From Bradyrhizobium iriomotense (GTDB lineage Bacteria > Pseudomonadota > Alphaproteobacteria > Rhizobiales > Xanthobacteraceae), in NCBI RefSeq assembly GCF_030160715.1, contig NZ_BSOW01000004.1:350508-414507 (forward strand): a stretch of 64,000 nucleotides of DNA, written 5' to 3'. How positions within the stretch are numbered: the stretch's first letter is position 1; each line of letters begins with the position of its first letter. The notes under the pieces are model-generated. The model ran no database searches. It had not been told where the DNA came from and saw nothing but the letters and a program-made list of their open reading frames with translations. A program made the translations under genes and the position numbers. This document shows, piece by piece, positions 46,987 through 53,848 of the stretch.

Positions 46987-48489
46987 TCACGCCGCCTCCA
47001 GAAGGCGGTCTTTGCTGACCGGCTCGTTCTTGAATTCGCGCACCACCGCGCCGCGCTTGAGCACGAGGATGCGGTCGGCCAGCGACAGCACCGTCTCCGG
47101 CTCCGTCGACAGCACGATGATGGCAAGGCCTTTGGCGCGGAGGTCGCGCACGATGTTGATGACGTCGTTCTTGGCGCCGACATCCATGCCGCGGGTCGGC
47201 TCGCACAGCACGAGCAGGCGCGGCGGATAGGTCAGCCATTTGGCCAGCGCCACCTTCTGCTGGTTGCCGCCGGAGAGCATGCCGAGGTCGAGGCCGACCA
47301 CCGGCGGCCTGATCTGCAACTGCTCGACCTGGCGCTTGGCGATGTCTCGCTCCTGCGCCGGTTTGAGCAGCATAGCCGAAATGCGATCCAGAATGCTGAT
47401 CGAGATGTTCTTGTAGACCGGCTCCTGGTGGAACAGCATGGCGCGCCGGCTCTCGGGCACCAGCGCCACGCCTGCGCGCCGCGCGGCCGCGGTCGAGGCA
47501 AAGGATTTTGGCGCGCCGTCGACGACCAGCGTGCCGCTGTCCGGCTTCAGCTTGCCGAACAGGATGCGCGACAGCTCCTGCTGCCCGCAGCCCATGAAGC
47601 CGTAGATGCCCAGCACCTCGCCGGAACGCGCCTCGAACGAGACGTCCTGGAGGCTGCGCGCGAGCGAAAGCTGATCGACCTTCAGCACGACCGGCCCGCC
47701 GTCGGAGCGCGGCAGCATGAGGTCGTCGGTGTAGCTGTGCTCGAGCGCCTCGCCGCCGCGGCCGATCATCGCTTCGATCAGGGCGCCCTTGGTGGTCGCG
47801 CTGGCCGCGGTCTCGGCGACCTTCCGCCCGTTGCGGAACACGGTCACCGTGTCGGACACGCGCAAAATGTCCTCGATGAAATGCGAGATGAAGACGATGC
47901 CGGTGCCCTCGTCGCGCAATCGGCGGAGCGTCGCAAAGAGGCGCTCGACCTCGGGCGGAGAAAGGGCGGAGGTCGGCTCGTCCAGGATGACGATGCGCGC
48001 ACCGGAGAACAGCACGCGGGCGATCTCGATGAGCTGCTGGAGGCCGATCGGGAGGTCGCCGAGCCGTGTCATAGGGTCGACGTCGATGCCGAAGCGGGCG
48101 AGTTGCTCGCCGGCCTCGCGCGCCATGCGCCGCCATTGCACGAGCCCAAGCCGGCTGGTCGGCTGGTTGCCGAGGAAGACGTTCTCGGCGACCGAGAGGT
48201 CCGGCGCAACGCTGAGCTCCTGATGCACCATGGCGATGCCGGCCGCATGCGCGTCGCGGGCCGAGCGGAACCGAGTCTCCTTCCCGTCGACCAGGAAGCG
48301 TCCCGAGTATTCCGGGTGCACGCCGGCGATAATCTTCATCAGCGTGCTTTTTCCGGCGCCGTTCTCACCGACGAGACCATGGATCTCGCCAGCGTACAGC
48401 GCGAAATCGACACCACGAAGCGCTTCGACGCCGCCAAAGCTCTTCGTGATGCCCTGTAGTTCCAGGATCGGCGAACGGCCTTCGGGCAT
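46987..48489 (-). CDS. CUT2 (ribose-type) sugar ABC transporter ATPase, double domain
   Basis: 500 aa with two nucleotide-binding domains, as in RbsA. The first has Walker A GENGAGKST (residues 41-49), Q-loop MVHQELSVAPDLSV and Walker B IVILDEPTSALS. The second has the degenerate P-loop GFMGCGQQEL normal for this family, then LSGGNQQKVALAKWL and LLVLCEPTRGMDVG. It is 7 bp after the binding-protein gene. Confidence 0.94.
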   Translation of the reverse strand: MPEGRSPILELQGITKSFGGVEALRGVDFALYAGEIHGLVGENGAGKSTLMKIIAGVHPEYSGRFLVDGKETRFRSARDAHAAGIAMVHQELSVAPDLSVAENVFLGNQPTSRLGLVQWRRMAREAGEQLARFGIDVDPMTRLGDLPIGLQQLIEIARVLFSGARIVILDEPTSALSPPEVERLFATLRRLRDEGTGIVFISHFIEDILRVSDTVTVFRNGRKVAETAASATTKGALIEAMIGRGGEALEHSYTDDLMLPRSDGGPVVLKVDQLSLARSLQDVSFEARSGEVLGIYGFMGCGQQELSRILFGKLKPDSGTLVVDGAPKSFASTAAARRAGVALVPESRRAMLFHQEPVYKNISISILDRISAMLLKPAQERDIAKRQVEQLQIRPPVVGLDLGMLSGGNQQKVALAKWLTYPPRLLVLCEPTRGMDVGAKNDVINIVRDLRAKGLAIIVLSTEPETVLSLADRILVLKRGAVVREFKNEPVSKDRLLEAA

Positions 48490-48496
48490 GGAGGAA

Positions 48497-49519
48497 TCAG
48501 ATCAGGAAGTGATCTTCCATCCACTGCATGCCGGCGGCATTCGCCTTGGTCACGACCGGGCCGTCCGTCACCACGCTCTTCGGAATGCCCTGGCCGCTCT
48601 TCTCCCCGCCGACCACCGCGGCAACACCCGCGATGATGGCGCCGCCATGGATGCGGCAGGAGGGATTGCGCACGGTCGCGAACATGCGTCCTTCGCTCAC
48701 CGCCTGGATCGCAGGCGGCATGGCATCGACGCCACCGATCAGGATGTTGGTGCGGTTGCGCGCCTTCATGATGTTGTAGGCCGCGAGCGCCATATCGTCA
48801 TTGTGGAAGAAGGCCGCATCGATCTGCGGATATTTGGTCAAATAGGTCTCCCACAGGCGCGCGGTCTTGGAGACGTCCCAATCGGCCGGCTGGGTGTCGA
48901 GCACCTCGATGTTGGGGAATTGCTTGACGACCGAGTTAAAGCCCTTGGCACGGCCTTGTGCGCCGGTATGGCCGAGCGCGCCCTGCGTCATGATGATCTT
49001 GCCCTTGCCGCCCATCGCGTTGCAGAGCGCCTGCGTGACGGACGCGCCCATGAACTCGTTGTCGGGGGCGAGGAAGGAATGCACGTTGATCTGATCGAGC
49101 GGCGCGATCAGCGTGTCCATGTCGATGACGGGCGTGCCGCCATCGATCATCTTCTGCACGGGCTGGGTGAGGGTGCCGATGCCGAAGGCCTGGATCGCCA
49201 CGAAGTCCCACTTCTGCGAGGCCATGTTGTCGATGGCGGCGCGCTGCTTCACCGCGTCGAGCTGGCCGTCGAACCAGGTCACGTCGACGTTGAACAGCTT
49301 GCCCCAGAACTCCGCCGCCTGCTTGCCCTGCGCACACCAGGTGGCCTGGAGGCCTGCATTGGAGAATGCCGCCTTCAACGGCTTCTCCGAACGTCCCATC
49401 TCGGCTGCAAGTGCAGGGTTGATCCCCATGCCGCCGAGGATGGCCGCCGCGGCGCCGGCGGTCGTTGCCGCCTGAAGAAGATCGCGCCTGGTTGTCGAGA
49501 AATCTTTCGTCTCGGACAT
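48497..49519 (-). CDS. CUT2 sugar ABC transporter binding protein, Tat-exported
   Basis: 340 aa from ATG 49519 (MSETKDFSTTRRDLLQ). The twin-arginine motif STTRRDLLQA followed by a long Ala/Gly helix ending ALA-AEM shows Tat export. The mature part is a periplasmic binding protein fold of the ribose type (LKAAFSNAGLQATWCAQGKQ, GGTPVIDMDTL, FFHNDDMALAAYNIMKA). No sugar isomerase or kinase is nearby, so the ligand cannot be named; it may be a sugar, a polyol or another small molecule. Confidence 0.9.
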   Translation of the reverse strand: MSETKDFSTTRRDLLQAATTAGAAAAILGGMGINPALAAEMGRSEKPLKAAFSNAGLQATWCAQGKQAAEFWGKLFNVDVTWFDGQLDAVKQRAAIDNMASQKWDFVAIQAFGIGTLTQPVQKMIDGGTPVIDMDTLIAPLDQINVHSFLAPDNEFMGASVTQALCNAMGGKGKIIMTQGALGHTGAQGRAKGFNSVVKQFPNIEVLDTQPADWDVSKTARLWETYLTKYPQIDAAFFHNDDMALAAYNIMKARNRTNILIGGVDAMPPAIQAVSEGRMFATVRNPSCRIHGGAIIAGVAAVVGGEKSGQGIPKSVVTDGPVVTKANAAGMQWMEDHFLI

Positions 49520-49659
49520 CGCTCGCTCCCATGATTTTATCGTTGGCAGCGTCATTGTTTGCGCTACCAAGGCGGGCAGTGTCTCACAATCGATGAGTTC
49601 ACGCTACCCACTCTGCAATCGCGACAGCGACGCTGCGCCTTGGTGCAACGCAAAGAGAG

Positions 49660-50064
49660 TTAGGCCGGGATGCCGGCGAAAGCAGCGATCTCGGAGAGCA
49701 GTTGCTTCCAGGCTTCATCCGTATCAGGAGACCATTCGTCGCCCAGCAGCTCACGCAGCACATCACGGATCACGCGAAAGAACTCGATGAACAACTCTTG
49801 TGGTGTGCCGTAGGCATCGTGCGAGGACAATTCGCACTGGATCATGCGGAAATGTCCGCGGCGCTCACCGGCGAAATCGAGGACCGCCTCGATCGTGAGT
49901 GCGAGCATCGACCCCTGGACCAGGTCGTGGCCGTCTTTGCGAAACATCGCCTGCGCTTCGGGATGCTCGGCAAACAGCCGCTGATAGACGAGCGGCGTCA
50001 GATCGTCGCAACGCGTCGCCGCAAGCTCGAAGCTTCTCTCGATTGGATTGGCTGAAGCGTCCAC
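49660..50064 (-). CDS. Globin-family protein
   Basis: About 134 aa from GTG 50064 (VDASANPIERSF); a TTG at 50085 lies inside the terminator T-run and is less likely. It has the globin helical pattern: PLVYQRLFAEHPEAQAMFRKDGHDLVQGSML (helices A to E), a His before the heme pocket (HDLVQG), and GHFRMIQCELSSHDAYG with a His fitting the proximal F8 position. It probably binds haem and O2 or NO. A single gene, 140 bp upstream (in the reverse direction) of the sugar transporter operon but in its own unit. Confidence 0.75.
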   Translation of the reverse strand: MDASANPIERSFELAATRCDDLTPLVYQRLFAEHPEAQAMFRKDGHDLVQGSMLALTIEAVLDFAGERRGHFRMIQCELSSHDAYGTPQELFIEFFRVIRDVLRELLGDEWSPDTDEAWKQLLSEIAAFAGIPA

Positions 50065-50083
50065 CCGCGTTGGGCGCCGGCAC

Positions 50084-50114
50084 AAAAAAAGAGAGCGGGG
50101 CCCTAGCCCCGCTC
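50084..50114 (-). terminator. Strong intrinsic terminator on the minus strand
   Basis: 9-bp stem (50106-50114 with 50093-50101) with a four-base loop, followed on the minus strand by TCTC and seven T. It stops a transcript that comes from above 50115, not one of the neighbouring plus-strand genes. No intact gene ends here; see the start-less frame at 50103-50258. Confidence 0.8.
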
Positions 50115-50258
50115 AAAAATTGTGTCGACCCTATTATCCCCGATATCTGCGATTTGATCTTGATTGACGGGGCGACGCTGCGTTTTGCGCGCCAGGGGCT
50201 CCTCCCGAGACTTGGACCACCAGACTTCGACCTCGCGGCCAGCCTGAGCAAAGAGATG
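50103..50258 (-). pseudogene. Start-less 51-codon frame ending in the terminator
   Basis: Between in-frame stops at 50259-50261 and 50103-50105 the minus strand reads 51 codons with a protein-like composition (GREVEVWWSKSREE, ARKTQRRPVNQDQIADIG, NRVDTIFERG), but with no ATG, GTG or TTG. The stop lies within the terminator hairpin, as at the end of a gene. It may be the remnant of a gene whose 5' part is lost, or a non-coding RNA. No family recognised. Confidence 0.3.
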
Positions 50259-50535
50259 CTAGATCAACTTTTCTCACTTGTCATCATTTTCGGCAACGAT
50301 TGTTCAAAATTCGAGCAGCTGACGAAATGATCGGACTTTTTGCCATCCTAAGTATATGACAAATATAAGAAATATGTGGATATGAGGTCGCCCCGCATCT
50401 GCCTCAAATGCCGGATCGTCACCCCGCGGACGGGCGCGGCGAACACAGTTTTCGAGAAATTTGTGATCGCGCAAGCAGACCGGCGAAGTGACCTCGACTC
50501 GGGCTCGGCGCGGTGTTTAGTTGCCGGGTGAACGA

Positions 50536-50922
50536 ATGGTTCGGCCAATGCGCGCGCGGCTGCAAAAGTTCCTGCCTTTGGTCCTGCTCGCTCTCGCGAT
50601 GCAGGTGCTGGCGCCGATTGCCGCCTGCTGGGCCGCGGGTCTTGCGGTCGTCGATCCGCTTCAGAATGCGGTGATCTGCCACAGCACCGATGCATCGGGC
50701 GCGGGTGCTGCCGGCCAAACCGATGTGCCGGCGACGCATGCCGGAAGCTGTTCGATCTGCTGCCTGGCGCAGGCCAATGCCTCGCTTGATTCGCCGCAGG
50801 CCACGTTCGCGAATCCGTTCCGGCTCGCCGAGCCCGTGCTCTGGCATGAGCAGGCGGCAGCCGCGGTCACATCGCACCGCGGATCCAACGCCCGCGCACG
50901 AGCACCTCCGCAGTTGACTTGA
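50536..50922 (+). CDS. DUF2946 family exported protein, first copy
   Basis: 128 aa from ATG 50536 (MVRPMRARLQKFLP). A signal segment ends at AACWAAG; the middle has the metal-like motif GSCSICCLAQ and HST/HAG histidines; the C-terminus is RGSNARARAPPQLT. A second gene at 53377 has the same length and is nearly identical over the first 49 residues (43 matches by eye) and similar throughout without gaps. DUF2946 proteins are found with copper genes. It heads the first copper module: outer-membrane protein, CopC, CopD. Confidence 0.8.
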   Translation: MVRPMRARLQKFLPLVLLALAMQVLAPIAACWAAGLAVVDPLQNAVICHSTDASGAGAAGQTDVPATHAGSCSICCLAQANASLDSPQATFANPFRLAEPVLWHEQAAAAVTSHRGSNARARAPPQLT

Positions 50923-50977
50923 GCCTGGCGGCCAACCGGCCGCCGAATTCGCATGTCAGCTTCGCGGAGGTTCTCAA

Positions 50978-51979
50978 ATGTCCATCTGTCATATGCGTGC
51001 GGGCCTTCTGGGGCTCGCCCTCGCGCTCGTCCCTCATCCGGGAAGCGTTGCCCACGAGTTCGTTGGCAATCGCTTCTTTCCGGCAACGCTGGGCATCGAT
51101 GATCCCGGCGTCAACGATGAGCTGTCGATTCCCACGGTCGATAGCTTCAAGACTGGCGACGTTCCGCCCGTCCGGCAGCGCGACATCTCCGGCGAGTTCT
51201 CCAAACGCATCACCGAGGATTTTGCGGTGTCGTTCGGCTCGACCTACACCTTTCTCAATCCGACGGACCCGACCGTCCCCGGCGCCAACGGATTTCAGAA
51301 CCTGGAGACCACGTTCAAGTACCGGGTCTTCAAGGATCCCGCGCATGAATTCGTGATGTCGGTCGGCCTCAACGTCGAATGGGGTGGCTCCGGCGCGCAA
51401 AATGTCGGTGCCGATCCCTTCAACACGTACACGCCGATGCTCTGGTTCGGCAAAGGCTTCGGCGACCTACCGGACACGTTCTCCTGGCTTCGTCCTGTCG
51501 CCGTCACCGGCCAGGTCGGCTACGCGATTCCTGCGAGGAATTTCACGACCACGTTCGGGATCGATCCCGACTCCGGCGCCTTAGGTGCCGATACCGAATT
51601 TCATCCGCGCGTGCTGAATTGGGGTGCAACGATCCAGTACAGCATGCCCTACCTGAAATCCGCCGTCGTGGATCTTGGCCTACCGGAGTTCGTCAATCAC
51701 CTGATCCCGCTGGTCGAAGCCAATCTGCAAACACCGATTGCGAACACGCTCACCTCGGGCACGACGACGACAGGCACCATCAACCCCGGCGTGATCTGGG
51801 TCGGCAGCAAGTTTCAGGTGGGCGTTGAGGCGCTGATTCCGATCAATCGGCAAAGCGGGACGCATGTCGGCGTGATCGGACAGTTGCACTTCTATCTCGA
51901 CGACATTGATCCCCGCGGCATCGGCAAGCCGCTTTTCGGTGGCCCGGTCCAATCCGCCAACCCCTTCGCAAGGAATTGA
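50978..51979 (+). CDS. Predicted outer-membrane barrel protein of the copper island
   Basis: 333 aa with GGAGG 9 bp before ATG 50978. The signal peptide is expected to be cut at GSVA-HEF, leaving His26 as the mature N-terminus. The rest alternates polar and hydrophobic residues in short strands (VSFGSTYTFLNP, LETTFKYRVF, FVMSVGLNVEW, VAVTGQVGYAIP, FQVGVEALIPI, VGVIGQLHFYLDD), as in outer-membrane barrels of the transporter/porin-like type. No TonB plug. It precedes copC by 3 bp. Transport or anchoring of copper at the outer membrane is inferred from context. Confidence 0.7.
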   Translation: MSICHMRAGLLGLALALVPHPGSVAHEFVGNRFFPATLGIDDPGVNDELSIPTVDSFKTGDVPPVRQRDISGEFSKRITEDFAVSFGSTYTFLNPTDPTVPGANGFQNLETTFKYRVFKDPAHEFVMSVGLNVEWGGSGAQNVGADPFNTYTPMLWFGKGFGDLPDTFSWLRPVAVTGQVGYAIPARNFTTTFGIDPDSGALGADTEFHPRVLNWGATIQYSMPYLKSAVVDLGLPEFVNHLIPLVEANLQTPIANTLTSGTTTTGTINPGVIWVGSKFQVGVEALIPINRQSGTHVGVIGQLHFYLDDIDPRGIGKPLFGGPVQSANPFARN

Positions 51980-51982
51980 CCG

Positions 51983-52351
51983 ATGCGACGCTCATCCCTC
52001 GGGTCAACGATACTGTTCATGGTCCTCTTGCTGACTTCGCTGGCGCCTGGCAAAGCAAGCGCCCATGCCGAGCTCGACCACGCCGAGCCACGCGTCGGCA
52101 ACAAGGTGGCAAGCCCCCCGCGCGAGGTGACGCTCTGGTTCACCCAGAAACTGGAGGGCGCGTTCAGCTCGATAAGCGTCACGGGTCCCTCCGGTCAGCG
52201 CGTCGACGCCGGCAAGGCGCGCGTCAGCGGCAACCAGATGTCGATCCCGCTGAAGTCGGGAGGGGCAGGCACGTACCACGTGAACTGGCACGTGCTGTCC
52301 GTGGACACCCACACGACGGATGGCAGCTTCACCTTCCAGGTCGGTCCATGA
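51983..52351 (+). CDS. copC: CopC domain copper-binding periplasmic protein
   Basis: 122 aa. The signal peptide is cut at ASA-HAE, so His28 becomes the N-terminal Cu(II) ligand. The other CopC ligands are visible in NWHVLSVDTHTTDG (D108 and H110; H103 as part of the family motif). The beta-sandwich core reads VTLWFTQKLEGAFSSISVTG. It passes or holds Cu(II) in the periplasm for CopD. Ends 14 bp before copD. Confidence 0.9.
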   Translation: MRRSSLGSTILFMVLLLTSLAPGKASAHAELDHAEPRVGNKVASPPREVTLWFTQKLEGAFSSISVTGPSGQRVDAGKARVSGNQMSIPLKSGGAGTYHVNWHVLSVDTHTTDGSFTFQVGP

Positions 52352-52365
52352 AGGCCTGACTGCGG

Positions 52366-53298
52366 ATGGACTGGTCAGCAGCCGAAGCGCCGTTGGTCGC
52401 AACGCGCGCCGTGCACTTCGCGGCAACCGCGATCATGGTCGGAGACGTCATGTTTCGGACCGTCGTCGCTGCGCCGGTCGCGCGTTCGAAACGGGCCGCG
52501 GCCGTGTCGTTCGAGGCTCCCACCTTGTGGGTCTCGTGGCTCGGTCTTGGCATGTCGGTGGTCTCCGGAGCGATCTGGCTATTGCTTCAGGCCGCCTCGA
52601 TGAGCGGGATGCCGCTCGATGCGGCAATGTCCGCGGATGTGTTGTCGACGGTGATCAACGAAACGCAGTTCGGGCAGGTGACGACGCTTCGAGCAGGCCT
52701 TGCGATCTGTCTGGCGGCTTCCCTCGTCTATGATCGCATGGCAATCGCGCGATGGGGTGGATTTGCGGCTGCGCTCGCATTTGCCGCAAGCCTTGCCTGG
52801 AGCGGCCATGCCGGCTCGACCACTGGCGTGGCAGGCTATCTGCATCTGGCCGCGGATGCGCTGCATCTGGCGGCCACCGCGGCCTGGATCGGCGGCTTGG
52901 CGTCATTAATCCTGTTCGTGGCTGCGGCCCGCCGAAGCAAGGCGATTTCGCTCGCCCGCGACGTCGTGGGCCGATTTTCGATCATGGGCATGGTCAGCGT
53001 GGCAACGCTGCTGTTCACAGGATTCATCAATGCCGCCGTCCTGGTAGGCTCAGTTCACGCGCTGGTCGTCACTGCGTATGGACGGCTGCTGCTGCTCAAG
53101 CTTGGCCTGTTCACGCTCATGCTGGTGCTCGCCCTGGTCAACCGGCTGGTGCTGACGCCGCGGCTTGTCTCGGCCGAGTGCGGCGCGCTGCGCTGGCTTA
53201 CACGCAACAGCAGCGTCGAGCTCGCTCTCGGCCTTGCCATTTTGACCATTGTCGGGATGCTTGGCACGATGCATCCCGCGATACACTTGGTGAACTGA
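52366..53298 (+). CDS. copD: CopD-family copper transport membrane protein
   Basis: 310 aa with about eight transmembrane helices and the CopD (PF05425-like) motifs: ARAVHFAATAIMVGDVMF at the N-terminus, LHLAADALHLAATAAWIGGL in the middle and helix-end TGFINAAVLVGSVHALVVTAYG. CopC-CopD pairs are held to bring copper across the inner membrane. Follows copC directly. Confidence 0.88.
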   Translation: MDWSAAEAPLVATRAVHFAATAIMVGDVMFRTVVAAPVARSKRAAAVSFEAPTLWVSWLGLGMSVVSGAIWLLLQAASMSGMPLDAAMSADVLSTVINETQFGQVTTLRAGLAICLAASLVYDRMAIARWGGFAAALAFAASLAWSGHAGSTTGVAGYLHLAADALHLAATAAWIGGLASLILFVAAARRSKAISLARDVVGRFSIMGMVSVATLLFTGFINAAVLVGSVHALVVTAYGRLLLLKLGLFTLMLVLALVNRLVLTPRLVSAECGALRWLTRNSSVELALGLAILTIVGMLGTMHPAIHLVN

Positions 53299-53376
53299 AT
53301 GGTTGTTCTGCGTCAATCTGGTGAAAAAAGCGATCTCGACTCCATGGCGGATCGTGTCTAGTTAGTAAGCGAACGG

Positions 53377-53763
53377 ATGGTTCGGCGGATGCGGGCGCGG
53401 CTGCAAAAATACTTACCCCTGGTCCTGATCGCATTGGCGATGCAGGTGCTGGCGCCGATCGCCGCCTGCTGGGCAGCCGGCGTTGTGGTCGCCGATCCGC
53501 TTCAAAACGCCGTCATCTGCCACGCGAATGGCGGTTCGGGCGCAGGCATCGACGACCGGACCAGTCCGCCCGGCTCACATGCCGGCGCTTGCTCGCTCTG
53601 CTGCCTGGCACAGGCGAGCGCGTCTCTCGATGCGCCGCAGACCGTCTTCGCAACACCTGTCCGACCTTCCGAATGCGTGGCATGGCGCGACGCAGCAGAT
53701 CGTGTCGCCGAGCCCCACCGCGGCTCGAACACGCAGGCGCGCGCACCACCTCAATTTTCCTGA
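53377..53763 (+). CDS. DUF2946 family exported protein, second copy (PcuA-like)
   Basis: 128 aa, the same length as the copy at 50536 and nearly identical at the N-terminus (MVRRMRARLQKYLPLVLIAL). Cys motif GACSLCCLAQ; His in ICHANGG and SHAGAC. Stands 85 bp before the TonB receptor, the place of the periplasmic protein PcuA in the known pcuABCDE operon of B. japonicum; I have not confirmed that PcuA is a DUF2946 protein. The 5' flank resembles that of the first copy. Confidence 0.8.
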   Translation: MVRRMRARLQKYLPLVLIALAMQVLAPIAACWAAGVVVADPLQNAVICHANGGSGAGIDDRTSPPGSHAGACSLCCLAQASASLDAPQTVFATPVRPSECVAWRDAADRVAEPHRGSNTQARAPPQFS

Positions 53764-53848
53764 CGACCCCCCGTGATCGCGGCGGCGCGTCCGCCGGCGA
53801 TCGTTGCTGTCGAATAGCCGGAGAGAAAGCCGGCGTCAGGAAATTTCA

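Larger units (their letters stand above)
50065..50535. other. Intergenic region with terminator and start-less frame
   Basis: 471 bp without a normal gene. It holds the minus-strand terminator 50084-50114, an open frame of 51 codons on the minus strand (50258 to 50103) without any start codon, an AT-rich patch (50349-50386, ATATGACAAATATAAG) and the upstream region of the first DUF2946 gene, whose last 40 bp resemble the sequence before the second DUF2946 gene. Confidence 0.6.

Noticed and set aside
46213..48459. A plus-strand frame of 748 codons opposite the sugar transporter genes.
   Set aside because: It is antisense to clear RbsC and RbsA-like genes and has low-complexity Arg/Asp/His composition.
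49899..50330. A plus-strand frame of 143 codons over the globin start and the following gap.
   Set aside because: Its first half is antisense to the globin gene, no ribosome binding site is present, and the minus strand has a terminator in the middle.
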